Counted from the first letter of the stretch, positions 53,936-62,768 are shown. The stretch is DNA of 64,000 nucleotides from Eubacterium sp. AF16-48 (GCF_003479405.1 NZ_QUHB01000009.1:45790-109789); one strand, 5' to 3'. The notes: generated from the sequence alone by a model not told the origin. Translations and numbers: made by a program.

Positions 53936-54913
53936 TTAGGCTGTCTGTTTCTCGGCAAGCTGCCTCTTTAATTCCTCTATTTCTTTTTCATATCTTCTAC
54001 GTTCTTTTTCTATTTGACTTTGCTTTTCGTCCAGCTTCTCCTGCATTCTTTTACGTTCAGCTTCTCTTCCTCTTGCTTCTCCTCTTGCTTCTCCTAATGC
54101 TTCCCCACTCATTCTTGCATCCCTCATCATGTCATCAATTGCCTTACACATTTCCTGCTTTTCCTCCTTCTCGTCAAACTTTATGTTAATGTTTGCCCAT
54201 TCCCTAATTACCACCATGGCATCCCTTTCCATGTTTGAGTATATGTTATGTTTTTCATTTAAAAGACTGTTCATCTTTTCCTTATCCCCTGATGCCTTCA
54301 TAAATTCTATTATGTATCTAAAATCCGACATAAACTTCTCTGAATTGTTAATCTCATGGGGATCTATGAGATTAATCCTGTAATCCGGAATTAATTTTAA
54401 TATTTCCTTATCATCAATGCTTAACATTTCGTGGAGACTTCTTGGGCCGTCCCATGGTCTGTCTCCAAAATATACCGTCAGGGTTATTATTCCGGCTATC
54501 TTGTCTTCTTTCTTAAGCCCTGACAAAAATTCACTGCTGTCCCTTAGCTTTCTCTTTCTTCTGTTTTCTTTCGACTTTCTCTCCACCTGGTCGGCGTACC
54601 CCATAAAATCATACAGACCGTTTCTTACCGGTTGGGCATAATGTACATTGGATGCATTTTCAATTCCCAAAAGCATGTAGACAATGTTACCGCTTTTCTT
54701 TATGACACACATCTTCTCCAAGTCCCTTACTCTGTCCCTGGTAATTAGTCTTCCATTTTCCCCTTCCATTAATAACAGTTCCTCTGCACTGATTTCCTTT
54801 AACATGTCATGTTTTATAATCTGCCTTCCCCCATATATGGCATAGTTAAACACATCTGCAAATCTCACGTTATCTGACATGTACTTTTTAGTTGCTATAT
54901 CCTTTTTTCCCAT
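53936..54913 (-). CDS. Rpn-type recombination-promoting nuclease (PD-(D/E)XK, transposase-like)
   Basis: 325 residues from ATG 54913. An N-terminal nuclease-like domain contains NVRFADVFNYAIYGGRQIIK, YMLLGIENASNVHYAQPVRN (the ExN/Q core typical of Rpn PD-(D/E)XK enzymes) and ITLTVYFGDRPWDGPRSLHEML. A middle helical region precedes a C-terminal coiled coil with Glu/Arg repeats (GEALGEARGEARGREAERKR). Rpn proteins cut DNA and raise RecA-independent recombination; many genomes carry several. The start uses the GAGGGG site, which can be hidden in a hairpin (see 54922-54983). A longer frame to 55012 lacks such a site. This gene marks the boundary between the core block and the accessory right end. 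Confidence 0.88.
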   Translation of the reverse strand: MGKKDIATKKYMSDNVRFADVFNYAIYGGRQIIKHDMLKEISAEELLLMEGENGRLITRDRVRDLEKMCVIKKSGNIVYMLLGIENASNVHYAQPVRNGLYDFMGYADQVERKSKENRRKRKLRDSSEFLSGLKKEDKIAGIITLTVYFGDRPWDGPRSLHEMLSIDDKEILKLIPDYRINLIDPHEINNSEKFMSDFRYIIEFMKASGDKEKMNSLLNEKHNIYSNMERDAMVVIREWANINIKFDEKEEKQEMCKAIDDMMRDARMSGEALGEARGEARGREAERKRMQEKLDEKQSQIEKERRRYEKEIEELKRQLAEKQTA

Positions 54914-54921
54914 ATAACACC

Positions 54922-54983
54922 CCTCGTATAATATTTCGAGGTGTATACTATTAGTTTTTCTTAATTTCTTTATAGTATACACC
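54922..54983 (-). promoter_or_regulatory. Nested inverted repeats controlling the Rpn-type gene
   Basis: GGTGTATACTA / TAGTATACACC (54940-54950 and 54973-54983) is a perfect 11-bp repeat around the likely promoter. Next to it, CACCTCG...CGAGGGGTG can fold so that the GAGGGG ribosome binding site of the nuclease is buried. Together they suggest tight control of a DNA-cutting protein. From 54984 to 55221 I see nothing else. Confidence 0.55.
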
Positions 54984-55221
54984 CGATGTAAAAAAAATAC
55001 AATAGTGAGCAATAAAATCCACTTTCGCCACTCGAATCATAATATTTATTTACATCTTACATTTACTATATTACATATATTTTGTTGTGTTGTCAGGTTG
55101 TATCTGTTCACTTATATATTTTTTGTACATTTATTCAAAAAGCTGTCATTAATGCACAAAAAACACTTTCTCAAAAATGATCTCTGCATAAACCTTCCAT
55201 TCCAAATTATGTACATTTAAT

Positions 55222-55365
55222 TTATCCGTAATATGTAAATATCACACCACTGGCACTGCCTTGTTCTGACCATGCTGTATTCCAGACTGTCATTTTCCAC
55301 TTTGAATCCTTTTTCTTAAGCCAAACAAAATTTCCCATACTATGGTTTATATCAACATAATATAC
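55222..55365 (-). pseudogene. C-terminal gene fragment
   Basis: An open frame with no start reads VYYVDINHSMGNFVWLKK, then WKMTVWNTAWSEQGSASG, ending VIFTYYG. The pattern is that of the last ~45 residues of a small surface protein; an in-frame stop lies just upstream. Probably a remnant left by recombination. Confidence 0.4.
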
Positions 55366-55421
55366 TTTTTATTGATTACTTCAATTTTATTCTTTATTCC
55401 AAGCAATCTTGTCATAAAATA

Positions 55422-56135
55422 TTATACAGTAGCTTTTTTATCTTTTTTCAATCTAATATATATCATATACACAACCTGAACCGGCAAAATTAACATTATC
55501 ATAATAAACCAGTCTTCTGACTGACCTGCGATTGACATATCTATTTTCCATAAATATGTAAAAAAGTAATAATAATCTACATTCGTTAAAAACTTCATCA
55601 CACTGCACAAATCGTATCTGTGCCAACATACAATTCCTGCCGATACTTCCAGTATTCCAAATATTGCATACAAATACTTATTATATAAATATCTAATGGA
55701 ATCTTTTCTATTAATCAAATATTCACCAATACAGATTATCAGAGAAATGACAATGGCAAACATAAGGCTTGCATTGTTAACTGAATAATGTAATTCATTA
55801 CTAAAATAATTACAAATGACAATTATGGTCGTTTTTAGTACCAACGCAAATAATGCATAATTTATCTTATTCCCGCATGTGAATGTTATTAATAAAGCAA
55901 CAATACTTCCTATACACATTCCTACTAACATTCCGGTAACTGAAAATAGCAATTCAAATCCTACGGCACTGCCAATTCCTATTCCTAAATAAATTGCAAT
56001 AATAAAATTTATCAGACTATAACCTTTTTTTAATGGTGACAAAATCATAATTGTAACACCTAAAACTACTTCTAATATATTTATATTATAAAATACAGAC
56101 TCATATTGAATAATTATATCTTCTAATTCCTTCAC
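55422..56135 (-). CDS. Multi-pass membrane protein (paralog of next gene)
   Basis: 237 residues with six or seven hydrophobic helices, including GIGIGSAVGFELLFSVTGML and ALFALVLKTTIIVICNYF, and a basic C-terminus (KKDKKATV). Starts GTG 56135 after GGAGCATACT. No family is recognised. It has the same size, topology and Tyr/Trp-rich loops as the membrane protein encoded upstream at 56201-56920, so the two look like a diverged tandem pair. In this accessory region, orphan immunity proteins against membrane-active toxins are one possibility (inference only). Confidence 0.65.
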   Translation of the reverse strand: MKELEDIIIQYESVFYNINILEVVLGVTIMILSPLKKGYSLINFIIAIYLGIGIGSAVGFELLFSVTGMLVGMCIGSIVALLITFTCGNKINYALFALVLKTTIIVICNYFSNELHYSVNNASLMFAIVISLIICIGEYLINRKDSIRYLYNKYLYAIFGILEVSAGIVCWHRYDLCSVMKFLTNVDYYYFFTYLWKIDMSIAGQSEDWFIMIMLILPVQVVYMIYIRLKKDKKATV

Positions 56136-56200
56136 AGTATGCTCCTATCTAAATTAATTTCTATATTCATTCGTGACAAGCATAGTTACTTTTTTATATT

Positions 56201-56920
56201 TCAAATAGGCTTTTCACTCTTATTTATAACATTCGTATTTTTTCTCAATATATTAATAATTATTTTGATTATTAATACAATGAATAAAATAAGTATAGGT
56301 AGCCAAAATTCGTCATGACTATAATTTATATTCCACAATATAAACCATAAATCTTTTGTTGTATATGGAATTTCTAATGGATGTAATGTATTTGCAAAAA
56401 CAGCTCCCACTATGAAAAATATTCCCAACCAAAAATGTTTATTTTTCTGCAAGTAGTTCCTTGCTTTTTCCTTGGTACTTATCACAATATAACTGATGAC
56501 TGTTATATAGAGAGCCACCACAGCTTTAAAATACATGTTTCTGTTATCTGCATAAACATCCATAATATTAGTAGCAAAGGAAGAAAAATCAAAGTTAAAC
56601 GCATATACTATTACTTCCATTATTTCATACATGGCAATGAATATTACTATTAAATTAGTAAAATCCTCTGTTTTATTATAAATAGTTAACATTACACTAA
56701 CAACCAGTCCTAACACAATACCTATTATCATACTTGATATTTTGAGATTTGATACATAAGTTGTAATCATACATACCAATACTCCATAATAAGATGTTAC
56801 AATAAATTCTTTAAATCTCCCTGGTATTATTTTCTGACTGATAAGTAACAATATACCCAGCATTATTCTTAATAAGGTAACTACTATTTCTCCATGCATA
56901 TCTTCATATAATTCAACCAT
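56201..56920 (-). CDS. Multi-pass membrane protein (paralog of previous gene)
   Basis: 239 residues from ATG 56920, which has AAAGGAAAAT upstream; a longer frame reaches 56959 but overlaps the small gene at 56937. About seven hydrophobic helices are visible, such as VTLLRIMLGILLLISQ and VVALYITVISYIVIS. The C-terminal loop contains WNINYSHDEFWLPILILF, comparable to the WKIDMSIAGQSEDWFIMIM loop of its neighbour. Unknown function; probably an integral cytoplasmic-membrane protein without catalytic motifs. Co-transcribed with the adjacent paralog (65-base gap). Confidence 0.65.
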   Translation of the reverse strand: MVELYEDMHGEIVVTLLRIMLGILLLISQKIIPGRFKEFIVTSYYGVLVCMITTYVSNLKISSMIIGIVLGLVVSVMLTIYNKTEDFTNLIVIFIAMYEIMEVIVYAFNFDFSSFATNIMDVYADNRNMYFKAVVALYITVISYIVISTKEKARNYLQKNKHFWLGIFFIVGAVFANTLHPLEIPYTTKDLWFILWNINYSHDEFWLPILILFIVLIIKIIINILRKNTNVINKSEKPI

Positions 56921-56936
56921 AATTTTTATTTTCCTT

Positions 56937-57098
56937 TCATGCAATAGCTGTACCACCAATGTATACTTTGTGGTCGTCTATGACCTTCAATCCGTTACCT
57001 CTATCTGATTTCCTCTCGCATCCACATCTAGACGATATTTTATAAGAGCCTTCCGGTGATTGCCCTCTTTTTACATACTTATAAATCTGTTTAAGCAT
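56937..57098 (-). CDS. Small 53-residue open frame, possibly a toxin-tip fragment
   Basis: Reads MLKQIYKYVKRGQSPEGSYK, then a short segment with two close Cys (SSRCGCE), then IDDHKVYIGGTAIA. It starts 18 bases after the previous gene's stop with a weak AGG site. The ending resembles the C-terminal debris of polymorphic toxins, but I cannot name it. Could be a remnant. Confidence 0.3.
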   Translation of the reverse strand: MLKQIYKYVKRGQSPEGSYKISSRCGCERKSDRGNGLKVIDDHKVYIGGTAIA

Positions 57099-57116
57099 CC
57101 TATTGACATTCACTTT

Positions 57117-57533
57117 TTACTCTAATTTTCTAAATTCATCTATTGTGATTTTTCCGTCATTGGAACATATTTCATACAATCTGAACCAATGGCACCACAC
57201 ATCAATGTCCGGGCTAAAATAAATACTTTCATACCGCTTTTGACTATTTGTAGCAATCATATCTCTTCCCATTTGTTCCACATAATAACCTTTTTTCTCA
57301 CACATCTTTTTATAATAACCAGAATAACTTCTACCAATAAAAAAATCTGCATTATCACTTTCAGATACTGTAAATCCATCACTTACCCTCATCCAAACAG
57401 CAACTGTCTTTAGTAATTCATTTATTCCGTATCCATATTCATGTAGATAATGATAAATAATTACAGAATTTACACATATATATCCTAATAATATTGTAAA
57501 AATGACAACGATTGGTTTAATTATTTTTTTCAC
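57117..57533 (-). CDS. Membrane-anchored 138-residue protein
   Basis: One N-terminal membrane helix (residues ~7-28, PIVVIFTILLGYICVNSVII) then an extracytoplasmic domain with aromatic-rich segments (YSGYYKKMCEKKGYYVEQMG; YFSPDIDVWCHWFRLYEICS) and two pairs of Cys that could form disulfides. Starts GTG 57533 with GGAGAGGA upstream. No family recognised. Its topology, an anchored outer domain, fits an immunity protein against an extracellular effector in this Rhs-associated region, but that is inference. Confidence 0.6.
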   Translation of the reverse strand: MKKIIKPIVVIFTILLGYICVNSVIIYHYLHEYGYGINELLKTVAVWMRVSDGFTVSESDNADFFIGRSYSGYYKKMCEKKGYYVEQMGRDMIATNSQKRYESIYFSPDIDVWCHWFRLYEICSNDGKITIDEFRKLE

Positions 57534-57680
57534 AAATAAATCCTCTCCCTTTGTAAAATTTAATAACTAATCTCTCCTGTCTACCTGAATCTCTAGTCTC
57601 TTTTATGTCCTATTTTTTATTTGTTTCCGACAGCTTGATTTTTATTATATAATACATTCATCTGGAAATTATCATACTCG

Positions 57681-57830
57681 TCATATGTATATTTTTTGTA
57701 TCCTCCATCCCTGTATTTTACTTTCGGTTTGGTACCATTTAAAAAATTCATTCGCCTCATCCTCATTCAAATCCTTTATCTCTTTTGAAAGTGGTGGAAT
57801 TAAAACTGAATAATTAAATTTCTTGTTCAA
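57681..57830 (-). pseudogene. Short open frame resembling the N-terminus of a small immunity-type protein
   Basis: 49 residues from TTG 57830 with GGAGG upstream: MNKKFNYSVLIPPLSKEIKD, LNEDEANEFFKWYQTE, then loss of similarity. The LSKEIKDLNEDEANEFFKW pattern opens a family of small proteins commonly found beside polymorphic toxin genes in Firmicutes. The frame ends abruptly; another frame (57617-57751) continues for 44 codons, suggesting a frameshift or a truncation. Confidence 0.4.
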
Positions 57831-57943
57831 ATATATATCCTCCAACTCAGTTTTTTGTTATTAAGTGAATTTGTAGGACAAGTACTGTTAACTATCAACT
57901 CATCTATTATTTTATTTGTATAATAATTAATTTGTTTTTCCAC
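57827..57943 (-). CDS. Small 38-residue open frame
   Basis: Starts GTG 57943 with a good AGGAGG site and reads EKQINYYTNKIIDELIVNST, ending KKLSWRIYI. It overlaps the next frame start by four bases. Too short to classify; probably the remaining start of a truncated gene. The rest of 57944-58092 is without a gene. Confidence 0.3.
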   Translation of the reverse strand: MEKQINYYTNKIIDELIVNSTCPTNSLNNKKLSWRIYI

Positions 57944-58092
57944 TTGTCACTCCTCCTACTTTTTTCATAATGTTTTATTTGACTTTATAAAACTGTTGCT
58001 TTATAACTCTCTTTACACTTGCCATTCTTCGTGTTTTTTGGATATTTTTATTCCATCGTATGAAATCTCCCTGTTAAAATTTACACATTACC

Positions 58093-58473
58093 TTAACATT
58101 GGATATCCGAAGAAATCCAGTAGGCATATTCCAACGCAACATACTTATTCCCCTTGGAATCCCTAAATACATGATTTTCCTCATCAATCAAATGTAGTTT
58201 ATCCTTTTCCATAATGACTAAATATCCTAAAACATCGATATAGGCGTCTGTAACGCGATATTTTAAGTTCTCGTTATTAACATTGATTATGTATGCATCG
58301 TTCTGAACATATATTTCCCCATCCCCCATATAATATTGCGCGGAATCTTCATCACTTCTTATTCCCATTTTATCATAATGTCCCATAGCACAATAAATAA
58401 AAACCACCGCAAATATACTCAAAGAAATAAAGAATGTCTGAACTTTTACTTTCATTTTTCTTTTTTCATTCAA
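58093..58473 (-). CDS. Membrane-anchored small protein
   Basis: Up to 126 residues. A basic N-terminus and one helix (TFFISLSIFAVVFIYCAMG) are followed by an outer domain with acidic and Tyr-rich strands (EDSAQYYMGDGEIYVQNDAY; DRDSKGNKYVALEYAYW-like end). The start is unsure: TTG 58473 opens the frame, while ATG 58455 gives a normal signal-anchor, and neither has a strong ribosome binding site. It is 13 bases downstream of another small membrane protein gene. No family recognised. Confidence 0.5.
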   Translation of the reverse strand: MNEKRKMKVKVQTFFISLSIFAVVFIYCAMGHYDKMGIRSDEDSAQYYMGDGEIYVQNDAYIINVNNENLKYRVTDAYIDVLGYLVIMEKDKLHLIDEENHVFRDSKGNKYVALEYAYWISSDIQC

Positions 58474-58486
58474 AAATATTTTTCAT

Positions 58487-58897
58487 TTACATTTCCTCTC
58501 CAATAAGCATATTGGTATTCACAAAAAAATTTCTACAGAAGTATAAAAACAATATACTAATAATAAGAAACATTAACATTATAAATATATGTAATATTTT
58601 TTTGTCTGTACGGCTTTTAATATACGTATAAATCTTGTATGTAGAAAAAACCAAAAATACTGTTCCTGTTATAATCATTCCTATAATTGATATTATATAT
58701 AATTTGTTACTAATAGAATTATAATTATATTTTATATAATCATACTTATTATTTTGTATTTTAGTCGCTAATTGAATTTTCAAGCCATCGGTAGCATATA
58801 TATAAGAAAATACATTATATAGTATAATGATAATTCCCAAATATATTTTACTAATATTTTTTTTCATTACTGAATCGCCCTTCAGAGTTATATGCAT
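58487..58897 (-). CDS. Small four-helix membrane protein
   Basis: 136 residues from ATG 58897, which has AAAGGAG eight bases upstream. It has hydrophobic helices near residues 20-35 (IYLGIIIILYNVFSY), 65-90 (YIISIIGMIITGTVFLVF) and 105-130 (IFIMLMFLIISILFLYFC), linked by Lys/Asn-rich loops. Function unknown. Its position among one- and multi-pass proteins of the Rhs region suggests an accessory or immunity role, unproven. Confidence 0.55.
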   Translation of the reverse strand: MHITLKGDSVMKKNISKIYLGIIIILYNVFSYIYATDGLKIQLATKIQNNKYDYIKYNYNSISNKLYIISIIGMIITGTVFLVFSTYKIYTYIKSRTDKKILHIFIMLMFLIISILFLYFCRNFFVNTNMLIGEEM

Positions 58898-58937
58898 TCG
58901 TAATACTCCTTTCTTGTATTCCATTACTTATAAACAA

Positions 58938-58983
58938 AAACCTCTTATACAAACTACGGTCTTTTGTAGTATACAGGAGGTTT
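58938..58983. terminator. Terminator hairpin
   Basis: AAACCTC...GTATAC type stem: AAACCTC (58938-58944) pairs with GAGGTTT (58977-58983), with inner TATAC/GTATA pairing. T-runs lie on both sides (minus strand TTTTTGTTTAT). Confidence 0.7.
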
Positions 58984-59031
58984 CTATTTTATACAAATTA
59001 AAATTTATAAGCAATAAATATATTAATTGAC

Positions 59032-59276
59032 TTATTTAAATGGTATGGTAATTTTATTATCAAGACTTCTATCAGACCAAATGCCTGGTATTCCCGCAAC
59101 AAATCCTCCTACAGAAAGAAATATTGATATATTGAGTACCAATATATTTAGTATAAAGTTTATACTTACTGATGATACTATTCCTACCTTTTTAAAGTGC
59201 AATAAGTGGTTTTTTAGTTTTTTCCTTTATATGTTCCTTCTGCAATCTGCTGTGCGATTTCATCCGTATAAGTCAT
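59032..59276 (-). pseudogene. Decayed gene with hydrophobic C-terminus
   Basis: A short start MTYTDEIAQQIAEGTYKGKN meets a stop. A second frame then continues HLLHFKKVGIVSSVSINF, then LNISIFLSVGGFVAGIPGIW and SDRSLDNKITIPFK. The two pieces look like one broken gene for a small membrane-active or membrane protein. No intact start serves the second part. Confidence 0.4.
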
Positions 59277-59324
59277 ATGTATTAAATACCGTAAGAAAAA
59301 TTATCATATCATCTTTTAACATTT

Positions 59325-59624
59325 TTAAAACCAAATACTTGGTAAAGATTTATCATAATCTGTAATATATTCTTCCAATACCTTTGCCCGTTCTTTTGCA
59401 TCTTTTTCTAATACAAAATTATTAATATATTCTACAAATGCATCTCCTCTAAAGCACGGACAATACTTTTTGTTATGTTTATATATCCAATAACTATGGT
59501 TAACTGATTTGTCATGTATCCATTCATCAAATTCTTCTTGTATTTTTATCAAATCATGTACTAATTCTTTAGGGATTTCTATAATATCTGCATCAAATGT
59601 CATCTCAACAACAATCTTTTCCAA
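59325..59624 (-). CDS. Small acidic cytosolic protein
   Basis: 99 residues starting TTG 59624, supported by GGAGG eight bases upstream. Sequence highlights: VVEMTFDADIIEIPKELVHD, then WIHDKSVNHSYWIYKHNKKY, then an acidic helical end (LEKDAKERAKVLEEYITDYD). Soluble, with no signal peptide. Such short acidic proteins beside toxin genes are often immunity proteins; no family is recognised here. It follows a truncated gene (59652-59906). Confidence 0.55.
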   Translation of the reverse strand: MEKIVVEMTFDADIIEIPKELVHDLIKIQEEFDEWIHDKSVNHSYWIYKHNKKYCPCFRGDAFVEYINNFVLEKDAKERAKVLEEYITDYDKSLPSIWF

Positions 59625-59651
59625 TCTGTTCTACCTCCATTTTTATCACAC

Positions 59652-59906
59652 TCATACGCAACTTTGATTCCCACTGTTGCAACACTTCTTTGTCCACAGT
59701 CCCTTTTCATTATAACTGTATAAGACCGCACTGTCATCGAAAAAGATTATTTTTTTAAATCTTTTTAAACTCTTTTCCTCACCATTTGTCTCTACTCCAG
59801 ACTTTCCACCGAGAGCATCTATTATAATCATTGAAAAAGATTTTAGTTCTCCATCATTGAAACTTTTAACCTGAGGATTTCTCTCTTCAAAATCCAATAG
59901 TATCAA
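59652..59906 (-). pseudogene. 84-residue fragment, probably C-terminal
   Basis: Opens with TTG 59906 overlapping the previous stop and reads DFEERNPQVKSFNDGELKSF, FSMIIIDALGG, KRFKKIIFFDDSAVLYSYNE, ending in a Cys-rich tail. It begins in what looks like the middle of a domain, without its own ribosome binding site. It may be the displaced end of an immunity-type gene or be translated by coupling. Confidence 0.4.
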
Positions 59907-60271
59907 AAAATGGATGCTGGTAAATCAAATTTTCTATCACTATAAGTTACCTTGCCATATTCATTTTCTATTAGCGACAACATTTTTTTCACTTCATCAT
60001 AATCATCATCATATTGATATGTAAGAATAATGTACTGCGAATCATCCAATAAACTTTCGATATATTTATACTTATATTTGATTACTTTTGATTTATCAAT
60101 CTTATTCTTCGGAAATAAAGTAATATCATAGTAGAAATTTCCTTTGAATTTACCAATTGAATCTATAGAAGTAGTCTCATATTTTTCTGTTCTAAGGAGT
60201 ATGCATCCTAACACTAAAATGACTAACACTGTAACAAAAATAAAGAAAACCTTACTTATCCTTTTTATCAT
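59903..60271 (-). CDS. Small lipoprotein or membrane-anchored protein
   Basis: 122 residues. N-terminal helix SKVFFIFVTVLVILVLGC with a lipobox-like LVLGC, then an outer domain: TTSIDSIGKFKGNFYYDITL, VIKYKYKYIESLLDDSQYII and LSLIENEYGKVTYSDRKFDL. Starts ATG 60271 after TAGGAG. This anchored, beta-rich layout is similar to neighbouring proteins 57117-57533 and 58093-58473. Function unknown. Confidence 0.6.
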   Translation of the reverse strand: MIKRISKVFFIFVTVLVILVLGCILLRTEKYETTSIDSIGKFKGNFYYDITLFPKNKIDKSKVIKYKYKYIESLLDDSQYIILTYQYDDDYDEVKKMLSLIENEYGKVTYSDRKFDLPASIF

Positions 60272-60868
60272 ATTAAATAACTCCTAATATCCATATTAAA
60301 TTATGTATTATCATCCTTGCCTTGAAAAAAATTGCTCAGTACTTTTCTCACATATTATTAAAATTTTTCGAAAATGATTTTTCTCTTGCATATATGTATT
60401 ATTCCATTTTTCTAAAAAACTTACATATTCAAATAATTAAAGGGTAGTCATTTTTTTTGAGGGGATGTCTTTTTCAAGGTGCAGTTTAAGGGGTTGGCAA
60501 CGCCAACCCCTCCCGAAGAATCCCCAAAAATTTGTTTTTTAAAAACTTAGTCTCATAAACGAAACCTTGCACTATACAATAAAAGAAAAACTATAAATAA
60601 CTTATTGTTACGACATCAGCATTAATCCATTAATTATCATATAATCCGTCATTCAAACAAATTTCTGCATATTGGTTACTGTTATACATAATCACTTTAC
60701 ACATACCTTTCCTCTTCTTTAGTTCGTTGGTATTTCACCATTTTCAATCACTATTAAACAGCTCTTTTTCCAACGTGTCTTTTATAGCTTCGTTATCATA
60801 TTTCTGAATTTTTATCATTACCTTAATCACACAAAGCAAAGCACATTTTATGGTAAAACCCGCACCGT
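60272..60868. other. 597-base gap with debris and one hairpin
   Basis: No convincing gene. Short minus-strand frames such as MIKIQKYDNEAIKDTLEKEL and NSNQYAEICLNDGLYDN, each ended by stops, look like decayed coding sequence. GGGGTTGGC / GCCAACCCC (60490-60510) is a perfect 9-bp hairpin with a 3-base loop, GC-rich against an AT-rich background; it may end transcription from the 60869 gene. Confidence 0.5.
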
Positions 60869-61642
60869 TTACTTATCTGTAGGATAACCTTTCATCCACA
60901 AAACGTCTTCCTTTTTCTCCTGTTTTTCTAAAAATGCTTTAACTTCCTCTTTGCTGACATTCTTCTTATTGATGTGATATACCTGATTATCATCATCCAG
61001 TTCATCATCAGCACACATCTCATCATAATAGCATTCTCCATTGGCAAATCTTATTTTTCCTATATAAGTATTTGCTGCACTACTTGAACCTGCAAAACTT
61101 CCATCTGTTTTAATCGATTTCATTCCTCTATAGCGAAATGCATAACAATATACTTTATCCTTTTCACTGTGGAAAACTAATACTATTTCATGTTTTGTCT
61201 CTAAAACTACTTCCTTGTTACCATCAGAGTCCATATCCACCTGACACCAGTTGTCCACACTTAAATTGTAGCTACTATCATCTCCACTTCCACAATATTC
61301 GTATTTGCCGTCATTATTATCGACCATATAATTACCTGAACTGTAGTCCTTTAGGTAACGATAATCATTAAATTCTGTATTAAAATACTTCTTTTTATTT
61401 TCAAGAACCTTCAATATATTTTTATCCTCAATACTGAATTTTTCAGCAGTGGTTTCTGATGCCTCACCAGTCGAAACTGTTTCTACACCATTACCGTTTT
61501 CTGTTGTGACTTCATCAGAAATTCCACTTGTTTCTGACACTGTGTTTGTTTTAGTTCCGGCACAACCTACCATATTCAATGATAAAGCCAAACATAAAAC
61601 AATTCCCATTTTTCTTACCTTTAAAATTTTTCTCTGATACAT
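60869..61642 (-). CDS. Lipoprotein with calcium-type motif
   Basis: 257 residues. Signal MGIVLCLALSLNMVGCAG with the lipid Cys ~27, then a Thr/Ser/Glu linker (residues ~30-68) and a globular domain. The domain holds WCQVDMDSDGNKEVVLETKH (a DxDxDG site), FANGECYYDEMCADDELDDD and a basic end. It is anchored outside the membrane. It shares the lipoprotein-plus-DxDxDG layout with the pair at 51700-53697, suggesting one surface family repeated in this region. Starts ATG 61642 after AAAGGA. Confidence 0.7.
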   Translation of the reverse strand: MYQRKILKVRKMGIVLCLALSLNMVGCAGTKTNTVSETSGISDEVTTENGNGVETVSTGEASETTAEKFSIEDKNILKVLENKKKYFNTEFNDYRYLKDYSSGNYMVDNNDGKYEYCGSGDDSSYNLSVDNWCQVDMDSDGNKEVVLETKHEIVLVFHSEKDKVYCYAFRYRGMKSIKTDGSFAGSSSAANTYIGKIRFANGECYYDEMCADDELDDDNQVYHINKKNVSKEEVKAFLEKQEKKEDVLWMKGYPTDK

Positions 61643-61773
61643 AGTTTTTTATCCTTTTCATCTTTCAATATTGTAATATAATTTATCACATCGTATTTCT
61701 TTAAATACTTTCATTTTGCATATTGCGAATACTTCCGAATATGATATGTTATTTTAACCTTCATGATGTTACT

Positions 61774-62493
61774 TTAATTTTTCTTTATGAATTTTACTTG
61801 AAGCAAATCCCTCTGTGCTCCATACCCATTTTCAAAGAAATTAATATTTCTTTCCTTTCCCCATTCTATGTTATTATAATAATTTGTCTCAACCAAATAT
61901 GTATATAATTTAAATTTCGTTATGCCGTCAATATTTACTATACTGTAATAAAGTCCCTTTCCATTATCGTTTTCAATATCCTTTTGCTGATATACTAGCT
62001 GCAAATAGTCATCTTTAATTTTTTCATTATTACTGTCATAATCATCAACTATATATATTTTTTCATTTTCCACATAGAAATGAGCCATACTTCTATTTTT
62101 AACATTTCCATCATTGGAATTAATTATAATATTATATATTAAACCATCCTTATATTCTCTCTCTTTGTGTATTTGTGCTGTTCCGTCTGAATCAAATAAA
62201 CTTTCTTCTCCATCCATCACATATCTCATTTTTATTAAATATGTATTTCCATCTATCCAAAAATCTTTTGCATCGCTTTCCTTCATAGGTTCGCATTTTG
62301 TCCCCATTTCATCCACGCTGCTTTCCATTTCCGTTGTAGCCACAACACTTTCCTGTTCTGTAGTATTAATCTCATTTTCCTTAACACTACTCTCCTCAAC
62401 TACACTCTCTGTAGCCTTTCCATTATCTGTGCCACAACCTGCAAGACAAACTAATGCTACAATTAAAATTATTATTTTTTCACCTTTTTTCAT
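61774..62493 (-). CDS. Lipoprotein, possible surface immunity protein
   Basis: 239 residues. Signal KIIILIVALVCLAGCG (lipid Cys ~20), a Glu/Ser/Thr-rich linker (~25-70) and a beta-rich domain (KDFWIDGNTYLIKMRYVMDG; GLIYNIIINSNDGNVKNRSM; YYSIVNIDGITKFKLYTYLV). Starts ATG 62493 after GGAGGAAGCTTAA. No enzyme motif. It lies two genes downstream of an Rhs toxin with a wall-hydrolase tip, so an anchored protective role is conceivable, as is an unrelated surface function. Confidence 0.65.
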   Translation of the reverse strand: MKKGEKIIILIVALVCLAGCGTDNGKATESVVEESSVKENEINTTEQESVVATTEMESSVDEMGTKCEPMKESDAKDFWIDGNTYLIKMRYVMDGEESLFDSDGTAQIHKEREYKDGLIYNIIINSNDGNVKNRSMAHFYVENEKIYIVDDYDSNNEKIKDDYLQLVYQQKDIENDNGKGLYYSIVNIDGITKFKLYTYLVETNYYNNIEWGKERNINFFENGYGAQRDLLQVKFIKKN

Positions 62494-62624
62494 TTAAGCT
62501 TCCTCCACTATTTATATTTATAGGATACTCCAATTTTCTATATTCTGCAACTAGTATATATATCCTGTTTCCATTAAAAAGCATGGATATTATGGCAATG
62601 ATTTCTATAACAGGCCGAAAAAAA

Positions 62625-62656
62625 CTGCGCTACAACCCTGACAGGCCATTGCGCAG
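62625..62656 (-). terminator. Terminator after the Rhs-adjacent gene
   Basis: CTGCGC...GCGCAG stem with a partly paired GGCC/GGGTT interior, followed on the minus strand by seven Ts. It ends the transcript of the Rhs gene and its downstream gene. Confidence 0.85.
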
Positions 62657-62768
62657 CAATTTGGTTCAATTCAATTTTGTTATTAAGTTGTTTCTAAAAT
62701 CCGATGTACAACAACCGGCTTTTTCATAAATACATTTGTATATTAAAACTTTCAGTCTTTAACTTATT

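Noticed and set aside
53936..55012. A transposase gene with terminal repeats at 54940-54983
   Set aside because: The inverted repeats are 22 bases apart on one side only and no partner exists past the 3' end, so they look like an operator rather than element ends.
60490..60510. GC-rich hairpin as an insertion-sequence end
   Set aside because: No transposase, no second copy and no target duplication are visible; a terminator is the simpler reading.
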